A stretch of DNA of 64,000 bases from Avena insularis (lineage: Eukaryota; Streptophyta; Magnoliopsida; Poales; Poaceae). Each line of letters begins with the position of its first letter. The stretch's first letter is position 1. The notes beneath the pieces were generated by a model. That model worked only from the letters and a program-made list of their open reading frames with translations, was not told the origin of the DNA and did not search any database. A program made the translations under genes and the position numbers. The stretch spans positions 467,923,650 through 467,987,649 of the forward strand of contig CM042684.1 of the NCBI GenBank assembly GCA_023614405.1. Direction: 5' to 3'. Shown here piece after piece: positions 10,801 to 20,879 of the stretch.

Positions 10801-12208
10801 ACACTTCTGTACCTTTGTCAGGTAACTACCAATCGTCGGAGCGCCGAATTTCAGCGCCTGCTTGATACCCACAAGATCTTGCGCGCAAAACATGTTGCAC
10901 TCGGCACAGAGCATGAAAAGAGGGGTAATTTCCTCCCTCAACACCTCTCCGTTTCACTTGTTTCCGCTGGACTAACCTCCTCATTCGGTTTTTTGCAGCT
11001 GGGGTGGAGGCTGAAAACAAAATTATGCGGAAGAACTTGGAGGAAATCCGAGGTATGTCCTCTTTCACCCAACCTTGTTGTGTTTTCCATTTCTTCTTCT
11101 CCTTGGCTCGGCAAACATTCACTCCTCGGCTTTGCTGGGTCAACATACTATTTCAGCATCGCTTGAGGATAGTGTGCCCGTGCCTGATATGATGCTGCAT
11201 TTTCTCGAACAAGCAGGACAGCATCAAGCCGAGCTGAAGAAGAAGAATGATGAGCTTGCCCTCCTCCGGACCAAGGACGACGAAATAGCCAAACTCAAGG
11301 CCGAGATGGAGAAGATGAAGGCCCAACACAGAACCGAGCTCCAAAAAGTTGGCCAGAACTTCACCGAAGAACGTGAGTGTTTTACCCTCCAGATCTCCAA
11401 GGACCAGGACCTGCTCAAGGAATCCGAGGTCCAGCTTGGGTCGATGCTCGCTGAGCTTGAACAACTTCGCTAGAGACGCGATAGTTGTATCAAGGAGTTG
11501 ACCCGGATCCATCGCCATATCTCACGTAAGTTTCTTCCCCTTATCCGACATAGTTTTCCGGATTAGCTCACATGCCTTTGCTTCAGCATCTCCACTTTCC
11601 TTATTTTCAGATCACTTTCCGGCGGGTACTCCCATCACCAGTGCTGCCGTTGCCAAATTCCGCCGAGAGAGGGGTACTCCCGTCGCTCCTGATGGTGAGA
11701 GCGTCCCCTTAGACATGGAGGACCTGTTGGTCAGCGTGTCAGCTCGGGTGGAAACCATCAAGAACTATGGGAAAGATCTCCTCGACGTTGTGGTTCGGAT
11801 CCACAACACTTTCTCGTAGCGAGGCGCTCAAAAGGATCACACTCCTTGCGAGAAGCTATTGGAAATCGAGACACGGCTTGATCTCGGAGAGAATCACGGG
11901 CGTGCAGCGATACCCTCCTCCATCATATCCTTACATGGTGCGAGAAGATCGACTAAGCCTCCTCACGCCAAGACTGGATCCAAATGGACCGATGCTCGGA
12001 GTGGGTAGCTCGGCGCCAGCTTGCCTCTGACCTTGTCGAATATTCTCCCATCCATGACTAGGTTGAGGGGCCGAGCTTTCTGGAGTCTGGCGAGGAGGAG
12101 CAGATGGAGAACGTGGAGGATGGGTCGGGCGAGGATGGAGAAGATGCTGCTTCAGATATTGAAGATAGTGATGATGACGCCGAACTTCCTCCTCCTTCCG
12201 CTCCTTAG
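7835..12208 (+). CDS. Antisense multi-exon gene of Tat-B (Transposase_28-like N-terminus, coiled-coil C-terminus)
   Basis: It reads opposite to gag-pol. A TATA-like 'ttaaata' lies at 7612. The chosen ATG at 7835 starts 'MTEEELIIVEQEM', although the frame is open from 7532. Exon 1 carries 'FVVFLSHFQRGFGLPVSDFF' and 'LWIWFFGLRRNIVPN', matching the PF04195 family. A stop at 8459-8461 interrupts it. Canonical splice signals fit at donor 8761, acceptor about 8848 or 8860, donor 9312, acceptor 9387-9389, donor 10186, acceptor 10819-10821, donor about 10924, acceptor about 10998, donor 11053, acceptor about 11157, donor 11526 and acceptor about 11610. Middle exons are Pro/Ala/Ser-rich. Exons from 10822 to 11525 encode a long coiled coil, with a stop at 11471-11473. 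Function is unknown; the stops suggest this copy is dead. Confidence 0.7.
10322..10793. repeat. Tandem array of 8 units of 59 bp
   Basis: Units start at 10322, 10381, 10440, 10499, 10558, 10617, 10676 and 10735, each reading 'tagagccgggttaagttcc' and onward to 'cgaatatgcacacacc'. Copies differ by only a few bases. The array lies wholly inside the predicted intron 10186-10821 of the Tat-B antisense gene. Confidence 0.95.
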
Positions 12209-12209
12209 T

Positions 12210-12928
12210 TGAAAAAACTTGAAAATTTATCAGATCCCTGGTATGCCGGGTGCAATTGTATGCTGAATACATGATATTTTGCTACTATGCTTGTATGCCG
12301 GATTAACTTGGGCGTAGTCCCCGAGTTTCATTTTCTTGTTCGTCCAATTCTCTGGCTCGATCCGTGTCTACCTTGATTCGGTTTTACGACTTAGGAATCC
12401 GAGCTTCAAGAATCGTTTTAACAATACTGAGAAACTTTGAGTCTTGGCTCAAAATAATTCAACATAATAACTTGAAAGTAAATACGGGGTTAGTCCGAAA
12501 AATAACAAACGTTAGCTAGAATAAGTTTGTTTCCTTAGTGGTTTTTCATGTGCTACGCAATTCCAAACTTGTTCCCTTGCTTGCCATGAAGCCAATTCTT
12601 GTTGGACAGCAGCTAGTCGAAGGGTTGGGTTTCTGGTGCTCACACATTACTAATCCGGGTTAAGCGAAACGAGTCATTCCAGCTAAGCGCATAAAAGTAA
12701 CAACAATCGTTTATTAAGGCCCCGAGTTATCGCCGAGGCTCCGCTATTTCATTGATAAGCTCATTGCCGACATACATACCGACATATGAGATGACTCGGA
12801 TACATACACTTCTTAGCTAAGTGTAGAAGGGACGAAGTAGTGCTACATTCCATGGTCGATTCGATTCCTCTCCGGACCTGTCCGCCTTGTTCTTTTCCTG
12901 TGGCTTCGCATCTATAAGATAGTAGGAA
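12210..12928. other. Tat-B spacer between antisense gene and integrase
   Basis: Non-coding sequence of 719 bp, AT-rich in the middle. I see no motif beyond repeated phrases such as 'tagtccccgag' and 'ggcccgagc', common in this family. Confidence 0.5.
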
Positions 12929-14132
12929 TCATTGTGCAATGCTTTGCTCACAATAAATGGTCCTTCCCATGGGGGATAATTTATGCATGCCGGTAATGCT
13001 GTACCAACCGAGCACTAGATCGCCTTCCCGAAGACTTCGGGGCACACTTTCCGCTATGATAGCGTCGTAGATTTTGCTGATATATGGCGGATCTGGACAG
13101 TGCCGCTTCTCTCGCTTCCAGCAGATCAACATCATTTTGCCGGGCTTCTTGCACTTCGGCTTCTGTGTATTGGGTGACCCTAGGCGAATCATGCTCTATG
13201 TCGACTGGTAATACAGCTTCTGCCCCATATACCAGAAAGAACGGTGTGTAGCCTGTTGATCGATTTGGAGTTGTTCTTAAACTCCACAATACCGCTGGTA
13301 GTTCTTCTATCCAGCACCCCGCTGATCTTTGCAGTGGCTCAATGAGCCGGGGTTTTATCCCGGATAGCACTAATCCGTTGGATCTTTCCACTTGTCCGTT
13401 CGATGCGGGGTGGGCTACCGAGGCTATGTCGAGTCAGATTTTCTTGTCTCGGCAAAAGCGCGCAAATGCTCCTTCCGCGAAATTCATTCCATTGTCAGTT
13501 ATAATGCTGTGTGGATAACTGTATATCAAGATGATGTCTTTGAGAAACGTCACGGCCGTAGCTCCATCACATTTTCTTATAGGCTTCACTTCGATCGATT
13601 TTGTAAACTTGTCCACCATGACCAAGATGTGTGTCATGTTTCCTCTTGCTGGTTTGAACGGGCCAACCATATCCAAGCACCACACAGCAAATGGCCATGT
13701 AATTGGTATGGTTTTGAGTTCCGACATAGGCATATGTGTCTTGGTTGCGTACCTTTGACAACCATTGCATTTTCTCACCAGATCTTCTGCTTGCTCCAAG
13801 GCACTTGGCCAGTAGAATCCATGCCGGAACGCCTTTGCCACTAAGGCCCGAGATGAGGCATGATGCCCGCATTCTCCTTGGTGTATATCTCGGAGGATGT
13901 TAAGTCCTTCTTCCGGGTCAACACACCGCTGGAGGACATTGGTTACACTCCGTTTGTACAGCTCGGAATTGATGATTGTGTAAGCTTTGGCTCTCCTCTG
14001 TATTTTCCTGGCTAGCACTTCCTCAGTGGGTAAGGTTCCATCTTTCAAGAATTGGTATATAGGCAGTGCCCAAGCTGGTATCGCTCGCGTAGGGAACATC
14101 TCCTCATCAATTTCCATCCGATCCACCGGCAT
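12929..14132 (-). CDS. Tat-B integrase (internal stop, frameshifted C-terminus)
   Basis: The zinc-binding HHCC region ('HQGECGHHASSRAL', 'CNGCQRY') lies at about 13880-13750. The catalytic core has 'LDMVGPF' and 'IITDNGMNF' with both Asp residues kept. A TGA stop at 13434-13436 falls before the third acidic residue, which reads in the following stretch ('NGQVERSNG', 13391-12981) together with 'LRTTPNRSTGYTPFFLVYGAEAVLP'. The last part shifts frame near 13030 and ends about 12929. The enzyme would join element DNA to the host chromosome. The stop should remove its activity unless read through. Confidence 0.88.
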
Positions 14133-14145
14133 AACTTCAGCCGGA

Positions 14146-16134
14146 TCAAATTGATCCCTGGTCTAGCGAGGTAGCCCCCGGGTCTCCTGAGGTAGTCCCT
14201 GGGTTTGCTGAGGTAGTCCCCGGGTTCGGCGTGCTACCTCTCATGTCAATGTCCATGGGCTCAGCTCCGGATTCCGCGCTTTCCGGGACATAGATTGAGT
14301 CGGTTCCTGGGGACGGCCTGATAGATGATTTTTTGAGGTGCTCCAATGCTACGCCCGGTGGAATTTCCTGTCGGGTCGACCCGAGCTTTGACAGCATGTC
14401 GGCAGCTTCATTTTCCACGTGAGGTACATGGTGAAATTCGCATCCCTCAAAGTAACCCGAGATCTTCTGCACATGAAATCTGTATAGTGCCATGTTTGGA
14501 TCCAGGGCGTCCCACACTCCGGACACTTGTTGTATTACTAGATCCGAGTCGCCAAAGCATATTATCCGACGTATGCCAATCTCCTTTGCCACTTTGAGAC
14601 CATGCACAAGAGCCTCGTACTCAGCGACATTGTTCGATGCCGCGAAATGGATCTGTAATACGTACTTGAGCTGATCCTTCTTTGGCAAGGTAAGCACAAC
14701 CCTGGCACCTAACCCGGTTTTGGTTTTTGATCCGTCAAAGTGCATCCTCCAGTAGTTCGGATCAGGTGGGGATGGTTCGTATTGCACCTCGGCCCAATCC
14801 ACGAAAAAGTCCGCCATAGCCTGAGACTTGATTGCTTCTCTTCTATCATACTGGGGTGCGTAAGGTGCTAGCTCAATTGCCCATTTCGCAATTCTGCCAT
14901 TCGCATCTTTGTTACCCATTATCTCGGATATGGGGGCTTCACATATCACTTTGATAGGATGCTCCTCAAAGTAGTGCTTTAACTTCTTTGCCGCCATATA
15001 AACACCGTATGCCACCTTTTGAAAATGCGGGTAGTTCTGTTTTGAGGCAGACAATACCTTGCTCAAGTAATACACTGGCCTCTGCACCGACTTACCCTCT
15101 TCATCACGCTCCACTACAATCACTGCACTTACAACTCGGTTGGTTGTGGCTATGTAGAGCAACATTGGCTCCTTTGCCAGTGGAGAAGCTAACACTGGTG
15201 CAGTGGCCAACATCTTTTTTAAATGGGCAAAAGCTTCATCGGCCTGCGGCGTCCAAATGAATTTATTTGACTTTTTCATGAGTTGGTAGAGAGGCAGTGC
15301 CTTTTCCCCTAACCGACATACAAACCGACTCAACAATGCCAGGCATCCAGTGAACTTCTGGACATCGTTGAGACACTTCGGCAGCTCCATTCGTTCGATG
15401 GCTCGGATCTTAGTTGGATTAACCTCGATACCTCGGCTGGAGAAGAGAAATCCGAGTAATTTCCTAGCCGGTACACCGAAGGTACATTTCTCCGGGTTAA
15501 GCTTCATCCGGAATCTCCTCAAGTTCGCGAATGTTTGCCTTATGTCGTCAAGGAGCGTTGCGCTTTCCTTGGTCTTAATAACCACATCATCCACGTAGAC
15601 TTGTACGTTTTGACCTATTTGATCATGCAAACATTTTTGCATACATCTTTGGTACGTTGCACCTGCATTTCGTAAACTAAACGGCATAGTGCGATAGCAA
15701 TAAGCCCCGTACGAGGTAATAAAGGCAGTTTTTATTTGATCATCCGGGTTCAGAGGTATCTGGTGGAAACCAGAATAGGCGTCAATGAATGACAACAGTT
15801 CACATCCCGCGGTAGAGTCGATGACCTGATCTATCCTTGGCAGTGGAAATGGATCTTTTGGACACGCCTTGTTCAGGTTCATGTAATCAATACACATACG
15901 CCAAACCACCGCCACGTTCGGATCATCCTTCTTCTATTCTACCAACACCGGATTAGAAAGCCAATCCGGATACAACACTTCCATGATAAATCCAGCTGCT
16001 AGCAACCGATCTATCTCGTCACCAATGACCTTTCTCCTATCCTCAGCGAAGCGTCGGAGAGGTTGCTTCACCGGCCTTGCTCCGGGTCTTACGTTCAAAG
16101 AGTGCTCGGCCAACTCCCTCGGAATACCTTGCAA
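14146..16134 (-). CDS. Tat-B reverse transcriptase with two RNase H regions
   Basis: The RT N-terminal segment (16134-15934) ends at a stop (15934-15936). The main frame runs 15915-14146, 589 residues. RT motifs are 'FIDAYSGFHQI' (about residue 43), 'TMPFSLRNAGATYQRCM' (76) and the catalytic 'YVDD' at 107-110. The first RNase H region spans about 235-320. The second, archaeal-type domain lies at about 389-510 with D394, E432 and D456/D458 in 'HFDGSK', 'NNVAEYEAL' and 'FGDSDLV'. A double RNase H is a Tat hallmark. The C-terminus holds three imperfect repeats based on 'NPGTTS'. The next frame (integrase) is shifted by one base near 14140. Confidence 0.9.
14160..14235. repeat. Short tandem repeat of about 24 bp in Tat-B pol
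   Basis: Three copies of a unit like 'gaggtagtccccgggtttgct' occur in a row. They encode the NPGTTS-type octapeptide repeats between RNase H and integrase. Confidence 0.7.
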
Positions 16135-16197
16135 GTCCTGTGTGGACCAAGCAAAAATATCCCGATTCTCACGGAGGAAGTTGATGAGCTCGCTTTC

Positions 16198-17091
16198 CTA
16201 TTTGTCAGTTAACCCGGCACCAATTGTTACGGTACGCTCCGGAAACATATTATCCACTGGAATCTTCTTGGTGTCCTTTGCGGCTTGAAACGAAACGCTT
16301 CCATGCGGGTTACTTAACACCGGCATATACTGCTGCCCGGACTGAGCTAATGCCGCCACCTCTTGGATTTTTCTTTTCTCTTGGGCAATTACGAGTGACT
16401 CGGCTAGGTTGGACCCGGCTGAGGCGCATTCAATAGAACGTCGGAAATCCCCAGCGATAGTAATTGCTCCATTTGGCCCGGGCAACTTCATCTTCAGATA
16501 ACTAACGTGGCAACTTGCCATGAACTTGCTCAGTGTTGGTCTCCCAAGTAACGCATGATACGCGCTTTCCAAGTTCACCACCTCAAACTCCATATTCTCA
16601 GTTCGGCAGTTATCCCTCGTGCCGAATAGCACGTCGACCCGGACTTTGCTTATGGGTTCACAGGAGATGCCTGGTACGATGCCATGGAAAGTTGTTCTTG
16701 TAGCCTGGAGCATGTTCTCCGAGATGCCCAACTTGTGCATCGTATCCGCATACATGATGTTAATGCTACTGCCATTGTCGATCAGTACCTTGGAGAACCT
16801 CACATTAATGTTTGGTCCAATGAACGTCGGATCTAACACTAGCACATACGAGCCAGGACTTGGCATAAGCTTGGGATGATCTTTGACGCTCCAGGTGATT
16901 TCCTGGTCCGACCAAGACATGTACCTCATCACTGCAGGCATAACCGCGTTAACCTCCATATGTCGGTGCTGCAAGCTCTTCCTATCTGTTTCCTCTGTTG
17001 TGAACACACAATAGCTCTGGTGATGTTCCCTGTACTCATTCCTTCCCTCGTTTCCGGAGTACCTCTGATCCGGTTGTTGCTGGTTTTCCAC
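16198..17091 (-). CDS. Tat-B retropepsin-like aspartic protease
   Basis: A 297-residue open frame. The active-site loop is 'VLIDNGSSINIMYAD', the Asp-(Thr/Asn/Gly)-Gly loop of retropepsins in its Tat form. Downstream are 'GISENMLQATRTTFHGIVPG', 'MEFEVVNLESAYHALLGRP' and 'SYLKMKLPGPNGA', all regular features of the protease to RT linker in this group. It ends at a stop at 16198, just before the RT N-terminus (16134-15934). The enzyme would process the polyprotein. Confidence 0.82.
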   Translation of the reverse strand: MENQQQPDQRYSGNEGRNEYREHHQSYCVFTTEETDRKSLQHRHMEVNAVMPAVMRYMSWSDQEITWSVKDHPKLMPSPGSYVLVLDPTFIGPNINVRFSKVLIDNGSSINIMYADTMHKLGISENMLQATRTTFHGIVPGISCEPISKVRVDVLFGTRDNCRTENMEFEVVNLESAYHALLGRPTLSKFMASCHVSYLKMKLPGPNGAITIAGDFRRSIECASAGSNLAESLVIAQEKRKIQEVAALAQSGQQYMPVLSNPHGSVSFQAAKDTKKIPVDNMFPERTVTIGAGLTDK

Positions 17092-17495
17092 CGATGCATC
17101 GCATCCCTTCTCTCATTGTTGTCATACCTCGGCGGAGGGGGAGGCAACATTAGTTGTTGCGTGTTTGCTCCGGAGAGCAATTGCTGCCGGGGTAACTCCT
17201 GCCGAGGTTGATCATTCCGGGGTGCCTGAGCATTCCCCGAACCACCTTGTTCTATCTTGCGCATCCACTCACATTGCCTCGTTGTGTGACCCGCCGGGCT
17301 GTTCGGATTTGGCGTGTGAAACTTACACGGCTGGTCCAACATTGACTCATAGGTATACCTCGGACGGTCTTTCTTTTCTTGCCATTGCTTCTTCTGCTCC
17401 GGAGTCCATGTTTTCTTGCCATCGTTTCGGGGAGTCCATTGCCCTGCCGTTTTCTGGCGTTGGTTGCTCCCTGCTCCGGGTTGATCTTGATTCAC
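16929..17495 (-). CDS. Tat-B gag C-terminus with zinc-knuckle-like motif
   Basis: A 188-residue open stretch, basic and Gln-rich. It contains C-x2-H-x(11)-H-x4-C ('CKFHTPNPN', 'HTTRQCEW'), the variant knuckle of Tat gag proteins. It overlaps the protease frame by about 160 nt, which may mark a frameshift between gag and protease or simple decay. This part would bind element RNA. Confidence 0.65.
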   Translation of the reverse strand: MNQDQPGAGSNQRQKTAGQWTPRNDGKKTWTPEQKKQWQEKKDRPRYTYESMLDQPCKFHTPNPNSPAGHTTRQCEWMRKIEQGGSGNAQAPRNDQPRQELPRQQLLSGANTQQLMLPPPPPRYDNNERRDAMHRWKTSNNRIRGTPETREGMSTGNITRAIVCSQQRKQIGRACSTDIWRLTRLCLQ

Positions 17496-19548
17496 TGCTG
17501 CAACTTGTTGCGAACTATACCGAAGATCCGATCTATCGTCTCTCCTTTTCCCCTGTAATCGTTCCTTCGGTATGACCCGGCTCCGTCCCTCTGATAGTAC
17601 TCCTCATTTGACTCATTCGACGCGATCCTGGGTTGAGTCGGGTCACCCAAAGCATATGAATCCGCGATCCGGATCATCTCTGCCAACGTGACTGGCATTT
17701 TCCTTTGCAATTTCATCCACAACTCGCTGCCATATTTGCACCCTTGTGCGAACCATGCTATAGCCTGTGACTCTATGACTCCCTCACACGAGTTTCTCAC
17801 GGTACACCACCGGGTCAAGAATTCACGATCCGTCTCGTTAGATCTCTGCTTGCACATCGCCAGGGTCTGCGGTCTATTCGGTCTCTGATATGTACTTGAG
17901 AAGTTGCTGATAAACATTTCTTCAAAATCTATCCAGCAATTGATGCTTCCGGGTGGCAAATTATTCAGCCATACCCTAGTCGGACCTTCCAACATCTGGG
18001 GTACGTATCGTACAGCCCATCTCAAGTTGCCAGTTGCAATTTTCACAGCTGTAGCAAAGTTTATCAGCCAATCCTCCGGCTTGGTACTGTCGTCATATGT
18101 CTTCGTGCCCCTGGGCAATTGGAAGTTGGGTACTGGCGGTTCCTTCATGATCCGGGGTCCAAAGCACGCTGGACCCGGAGGACCTTGACATTCGATCCGT
18201 TCCGACCTATACAGGCGATCCAGCTTTAACTCAAGGCCATCCGCATCAAATCCTGCTTCCCAATCTCGACCCTATCACATGATAGTCCGGTCATGCGTAT
18301 CCCGTGATTCATCATCTCCGAGTCTCCGCCATTGTATCGGTCTTGCTCTCGTTGTGCTCCTTCTCTGTATACCTCAGCCGCACTTTGCTCTTGCCTTGGT
18401 ATATTCCCCGCTGACCGCTTCCTCGCCGAAGTTTCATTGTCCGCATTGCCGTTGGCAGCATTCCCTTGACCGGCATTGCCTTGGTCGTGATTACCTCGGC
18501 CAGCTTCACCTCGGCTCACACTTCGTCGATCGTCGTTTTTCCGCATCTCTTTTTCTTTTCCCGCACGCGTTCGGTCATACGGGACGATCTGCTTGTTCCG
18601 TCTGGCCGAGGTTACTACCTCCTCTCTCCTTGGGCCACCATGAGGCGATGATGCGGCTCCAGCGGATTTCTCCGGGTTACCCATCGCCGAATGGACGATC
18701 TTAGAAGCTCCAACTCTCTCCGGGTTACCTCTCAGCAGCTCCTCGTTTTGCTTGTTCGCGATCCGAACCAGCTCATTAACCCGGTCTTGCTGTCTTTGAC
18801 GGGCTTCACCCGTCAGACCCTCTAGCTCGGACGTTGCGGCATCTGCTGCTCTGAGGTTCTTTGCCGGGGTACTATACTTCGGCAACCCCACAGACAGATA
18901 ATTTTCCGACCCTTCTGGTCCATCATCACCTTCTCTGTTCATCTCGTTTATGAGATTTTTCCCTTTTACCCTTACTACATCAACCTTGTTTGCCTTCGCG
19001 TACTCACGCAGCGTCATGTTCAACGACTGCTGAGCCGCTGCTATTTTCTTTGCACCCTCCAGTATCTTTTGCCGGGTCTCCTCTAGCTCGGCCTGTGCCT
19101 GAGCCGGATCTACCACTACTGCCACCGGGTTTGCCAAGCTATCCATAGCTTCCCTCAGCATGTTCTCAGGCCTCTCTAGCGGAGGACCCCTAGCTTTCCT
19201 CGGTGCCTTAGGCGTTACCTCCGGGTCTGGCGCTGGATCCTTGCTCATGCCCGCGCCTGGCGCAGTCATCATCACCTCTGCATGGTCCGGGGAGTGAGCG
19301 ATACGCGCCCCGCGAGCCACAGTGAGGGGTGGTTCTCCTGCATCGACGACAGCAATGTAGACCTTGTGTGCACCGAGCTTGACGAAGATGCCATTGCACG
19401 GAAGGGGGCGCGTGCCGAAGCAGCCAGTGTTGTCGCTGATGTAGTCCAGCGCTCCAAAGCGTTGAACGAGCTCGGAGTCGATGCGTTCGCCGGTGCCGAT
19501 GAGGTTTCCCGTCCGGATCTTCACCCCTGCTAGCGCTGCTAGCCCCAT
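17492..19548 (-). CDS. Tat-B gag (one frame break near 18200)
   Basis: The first part (19548-18226) is open and encodes a long Ala/Gln/Glu-rich, partly coiled N-terminal region. The frame also reads back into the LTR to 19590. The ATG at 19548 inside the primer-binding site has the best context. After a stop the gag core resumes at 18148-17492 with 'TRVWLNNLPPGSINCWIDF', 'SSTYQRPNRPQTLAMCKQR' and 'EFLTRW', the Retrotrans_gag pattern. The C-terminal extension continues in the next frame from 17495. The gag protein forms the virus-like particle of the element. Two breaks mean this copy probably does not make full-length gag. Confidence 0.8.
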
Positions 19549-19560
19549 GGTGGGCGCCAA
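19543..19560 (-). other. Primer-binding site of Tat-B, overlapping the gag start codon
   Basis: On the minus strand 'ttggcgcccaccatgggg' begins right after the LTR. The TTGGCGCCC start is the usual tRNA-complementary form for this group. It contains ATG at 19548-19546 in a good start context (cccaccATGGGG), and this ATG is in frame with gag. Confidence 0.7.
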
Positions 19561-19561
19561 C

Positions 19562-20381
19562 TGTCGTGGTGGTGTCACGGCAGATGCCATGGATAGGCTA
19601 AAGGTGGGGACTAATATGCGCTAGGGGAATTCAGGGAGGGATAGTAGAGTGATTCTCTACATATAAGCTTTGTATTGATGTTCTATCTCCAAGATTACAA
19701 GTGCTCCTTGAGCTGTATTGACAAGAGGAGGAAGAAGAAACTCTCTTACTCTTGCCTACTAACTAGCCCAAGAACCCTAGATCCACTAGTGCTTAACCAA
19801 CTAGAATTCTCCCAACTCTGTATCCAGAAAAATCCCAACCCCCTACCAGAACCCTAACCCCCCCTTATATAGTGGTGGTTCGGTCCTGGCCTAGGGCATA
19901 CGTGGAGGCATATTCCTAAGAATATGCCCCCTCCCAAAATAGTAACCCGACAGGGGTGCTTTTCCCTCGCGTCACACTTGCTTTAGTGACGTAGCTCATG
20001 GCGCCTGGCCACCGACGTGAGCGTTGTCACCCTTGTCGGCCACGATCCGGTGGTCCTGCCCTTGCTTTATTCGCTCATCCAGTACGCACCAGACCTTCTT
20101 TTTTGACCAGAGAGATTCCTTCCTTCTCCTGGAAGCCAAGCGAGGATCCGGATCACAGTAGATCCGGCCACACATGTTCCTGCATATAGGTTAGACAAGC
20201 ATTTCCGACTTACTCCTTAAGTCGGATGAGACAACATTGGGCGTCCCCCCTGGCCCGGGTTACTCCGTGATTCGGCCTGCCTTGAGGTGACTCGGCCAGC
20301 ATCCGCTTTGACCTTGCTGACCCTCGGCAAACTCGGCCCTTATACCCCGGAGTGACCCTACCCAGGGGTATTCCCCCAACA
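19562..20381 (-). repeat. 5' LTR of Tat-B (right end)
   Basis: An 820-bp LTR. It is followed on the minus strand by the primer-binding site 'ttggcgcccaccatgggg' (19543-19560). It is flanked on the right by ATGAG (20382-20386), the target duplication shared with 6241-6245. Confidence 0.95.
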
Positions 20382-20790
20382 ATGAGGATGGCAAAAGCCT
20401 GCGGCGCAAAGAGGCTAATCATATATGGCGACTCCAAGCTGGTCGTCAACCAAACAATGCATGAGTGTGACGCACTGAACGACAACATGATTGCATACCG
20501 CGACCTCTACGACACACTCGAAGAGACTTCGATGGTTGCGAGTTGCGACACATAGGTCGCGAAAGCAATGAGGAGGCGGACGCACTCGCCAACATAGGCT
20601 CCACCTGCGCACCCATACCACCTGGGTATTTCTCGAGCGCATATGCGAACGCTCCATCAAGCCAAAGGCCGCAGAGAAGAAAACAAGCGCAGGAACGGAC
20701 TCGGGGGCTACGCCACCCAATGAGCCAATGGCACTCGATGACTTGGAGCTCGACACAGGACTCGAGGGACCAATGAGCGTCATGATGATC
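20382..20790 (+). pseudogene. Tat-A archaeal-type RNase H, 3' half (continues across Tat-B)
   Basis: Joining 6245 to 20387 (dropping one copy of ATGAG) gives an uninterrupted frame, with 'EAEYKALLHGM' on the left and 'RMAKACGAKRLIIYGDSKLV' on the right. These are the central motifs of an RVT_3-type RNase H, including the GDS catalytic Asp. The frame slips after about 20535, and 'RHIGRESNEEADALANIGS' reads from 20544 in the next frame. The enzyme would degrade the RNA strand during reverse transcription. The domain was intact at this point when Tat-B landed. Confidence 0.85.
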
Positions 20791-20879
20791 GAATAATCCT
20801 GGACGCAGCCGTACATTACGTACCTCCTCAGCAATCGCCTACCAGACGACCCGACAGACCCACGGCACATCGCGTGACG

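Larger units (their letters stand above)
6246..20381 (-). mobile_element. Tat-B: full-length Ty3/gypsy (Tat lineage) LTR retrotransposon nested in Tat-A
   Basis: The LTR pair is 6246-7071 and 19562-20381, both TGTCGTGG...CCCAACA on the + strand. The 5-bp duplication ATGAG lies at 6241-6245 and 20382-20386. The coding order on the minus strand is gag (19548 to about 17000), protease (17091-16198), RT plus two RNase H regions (15915-14146), integrase (14132-12981) and an antisense gene read on the + strand (7835 to about 12200). LTRs differ at roughly 30 of 820 positions by hand count, fewer per base than the host element, as expected for a younger insertion. A few stops and frameshifts make this copy defective too. 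Confidence 0.96.
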
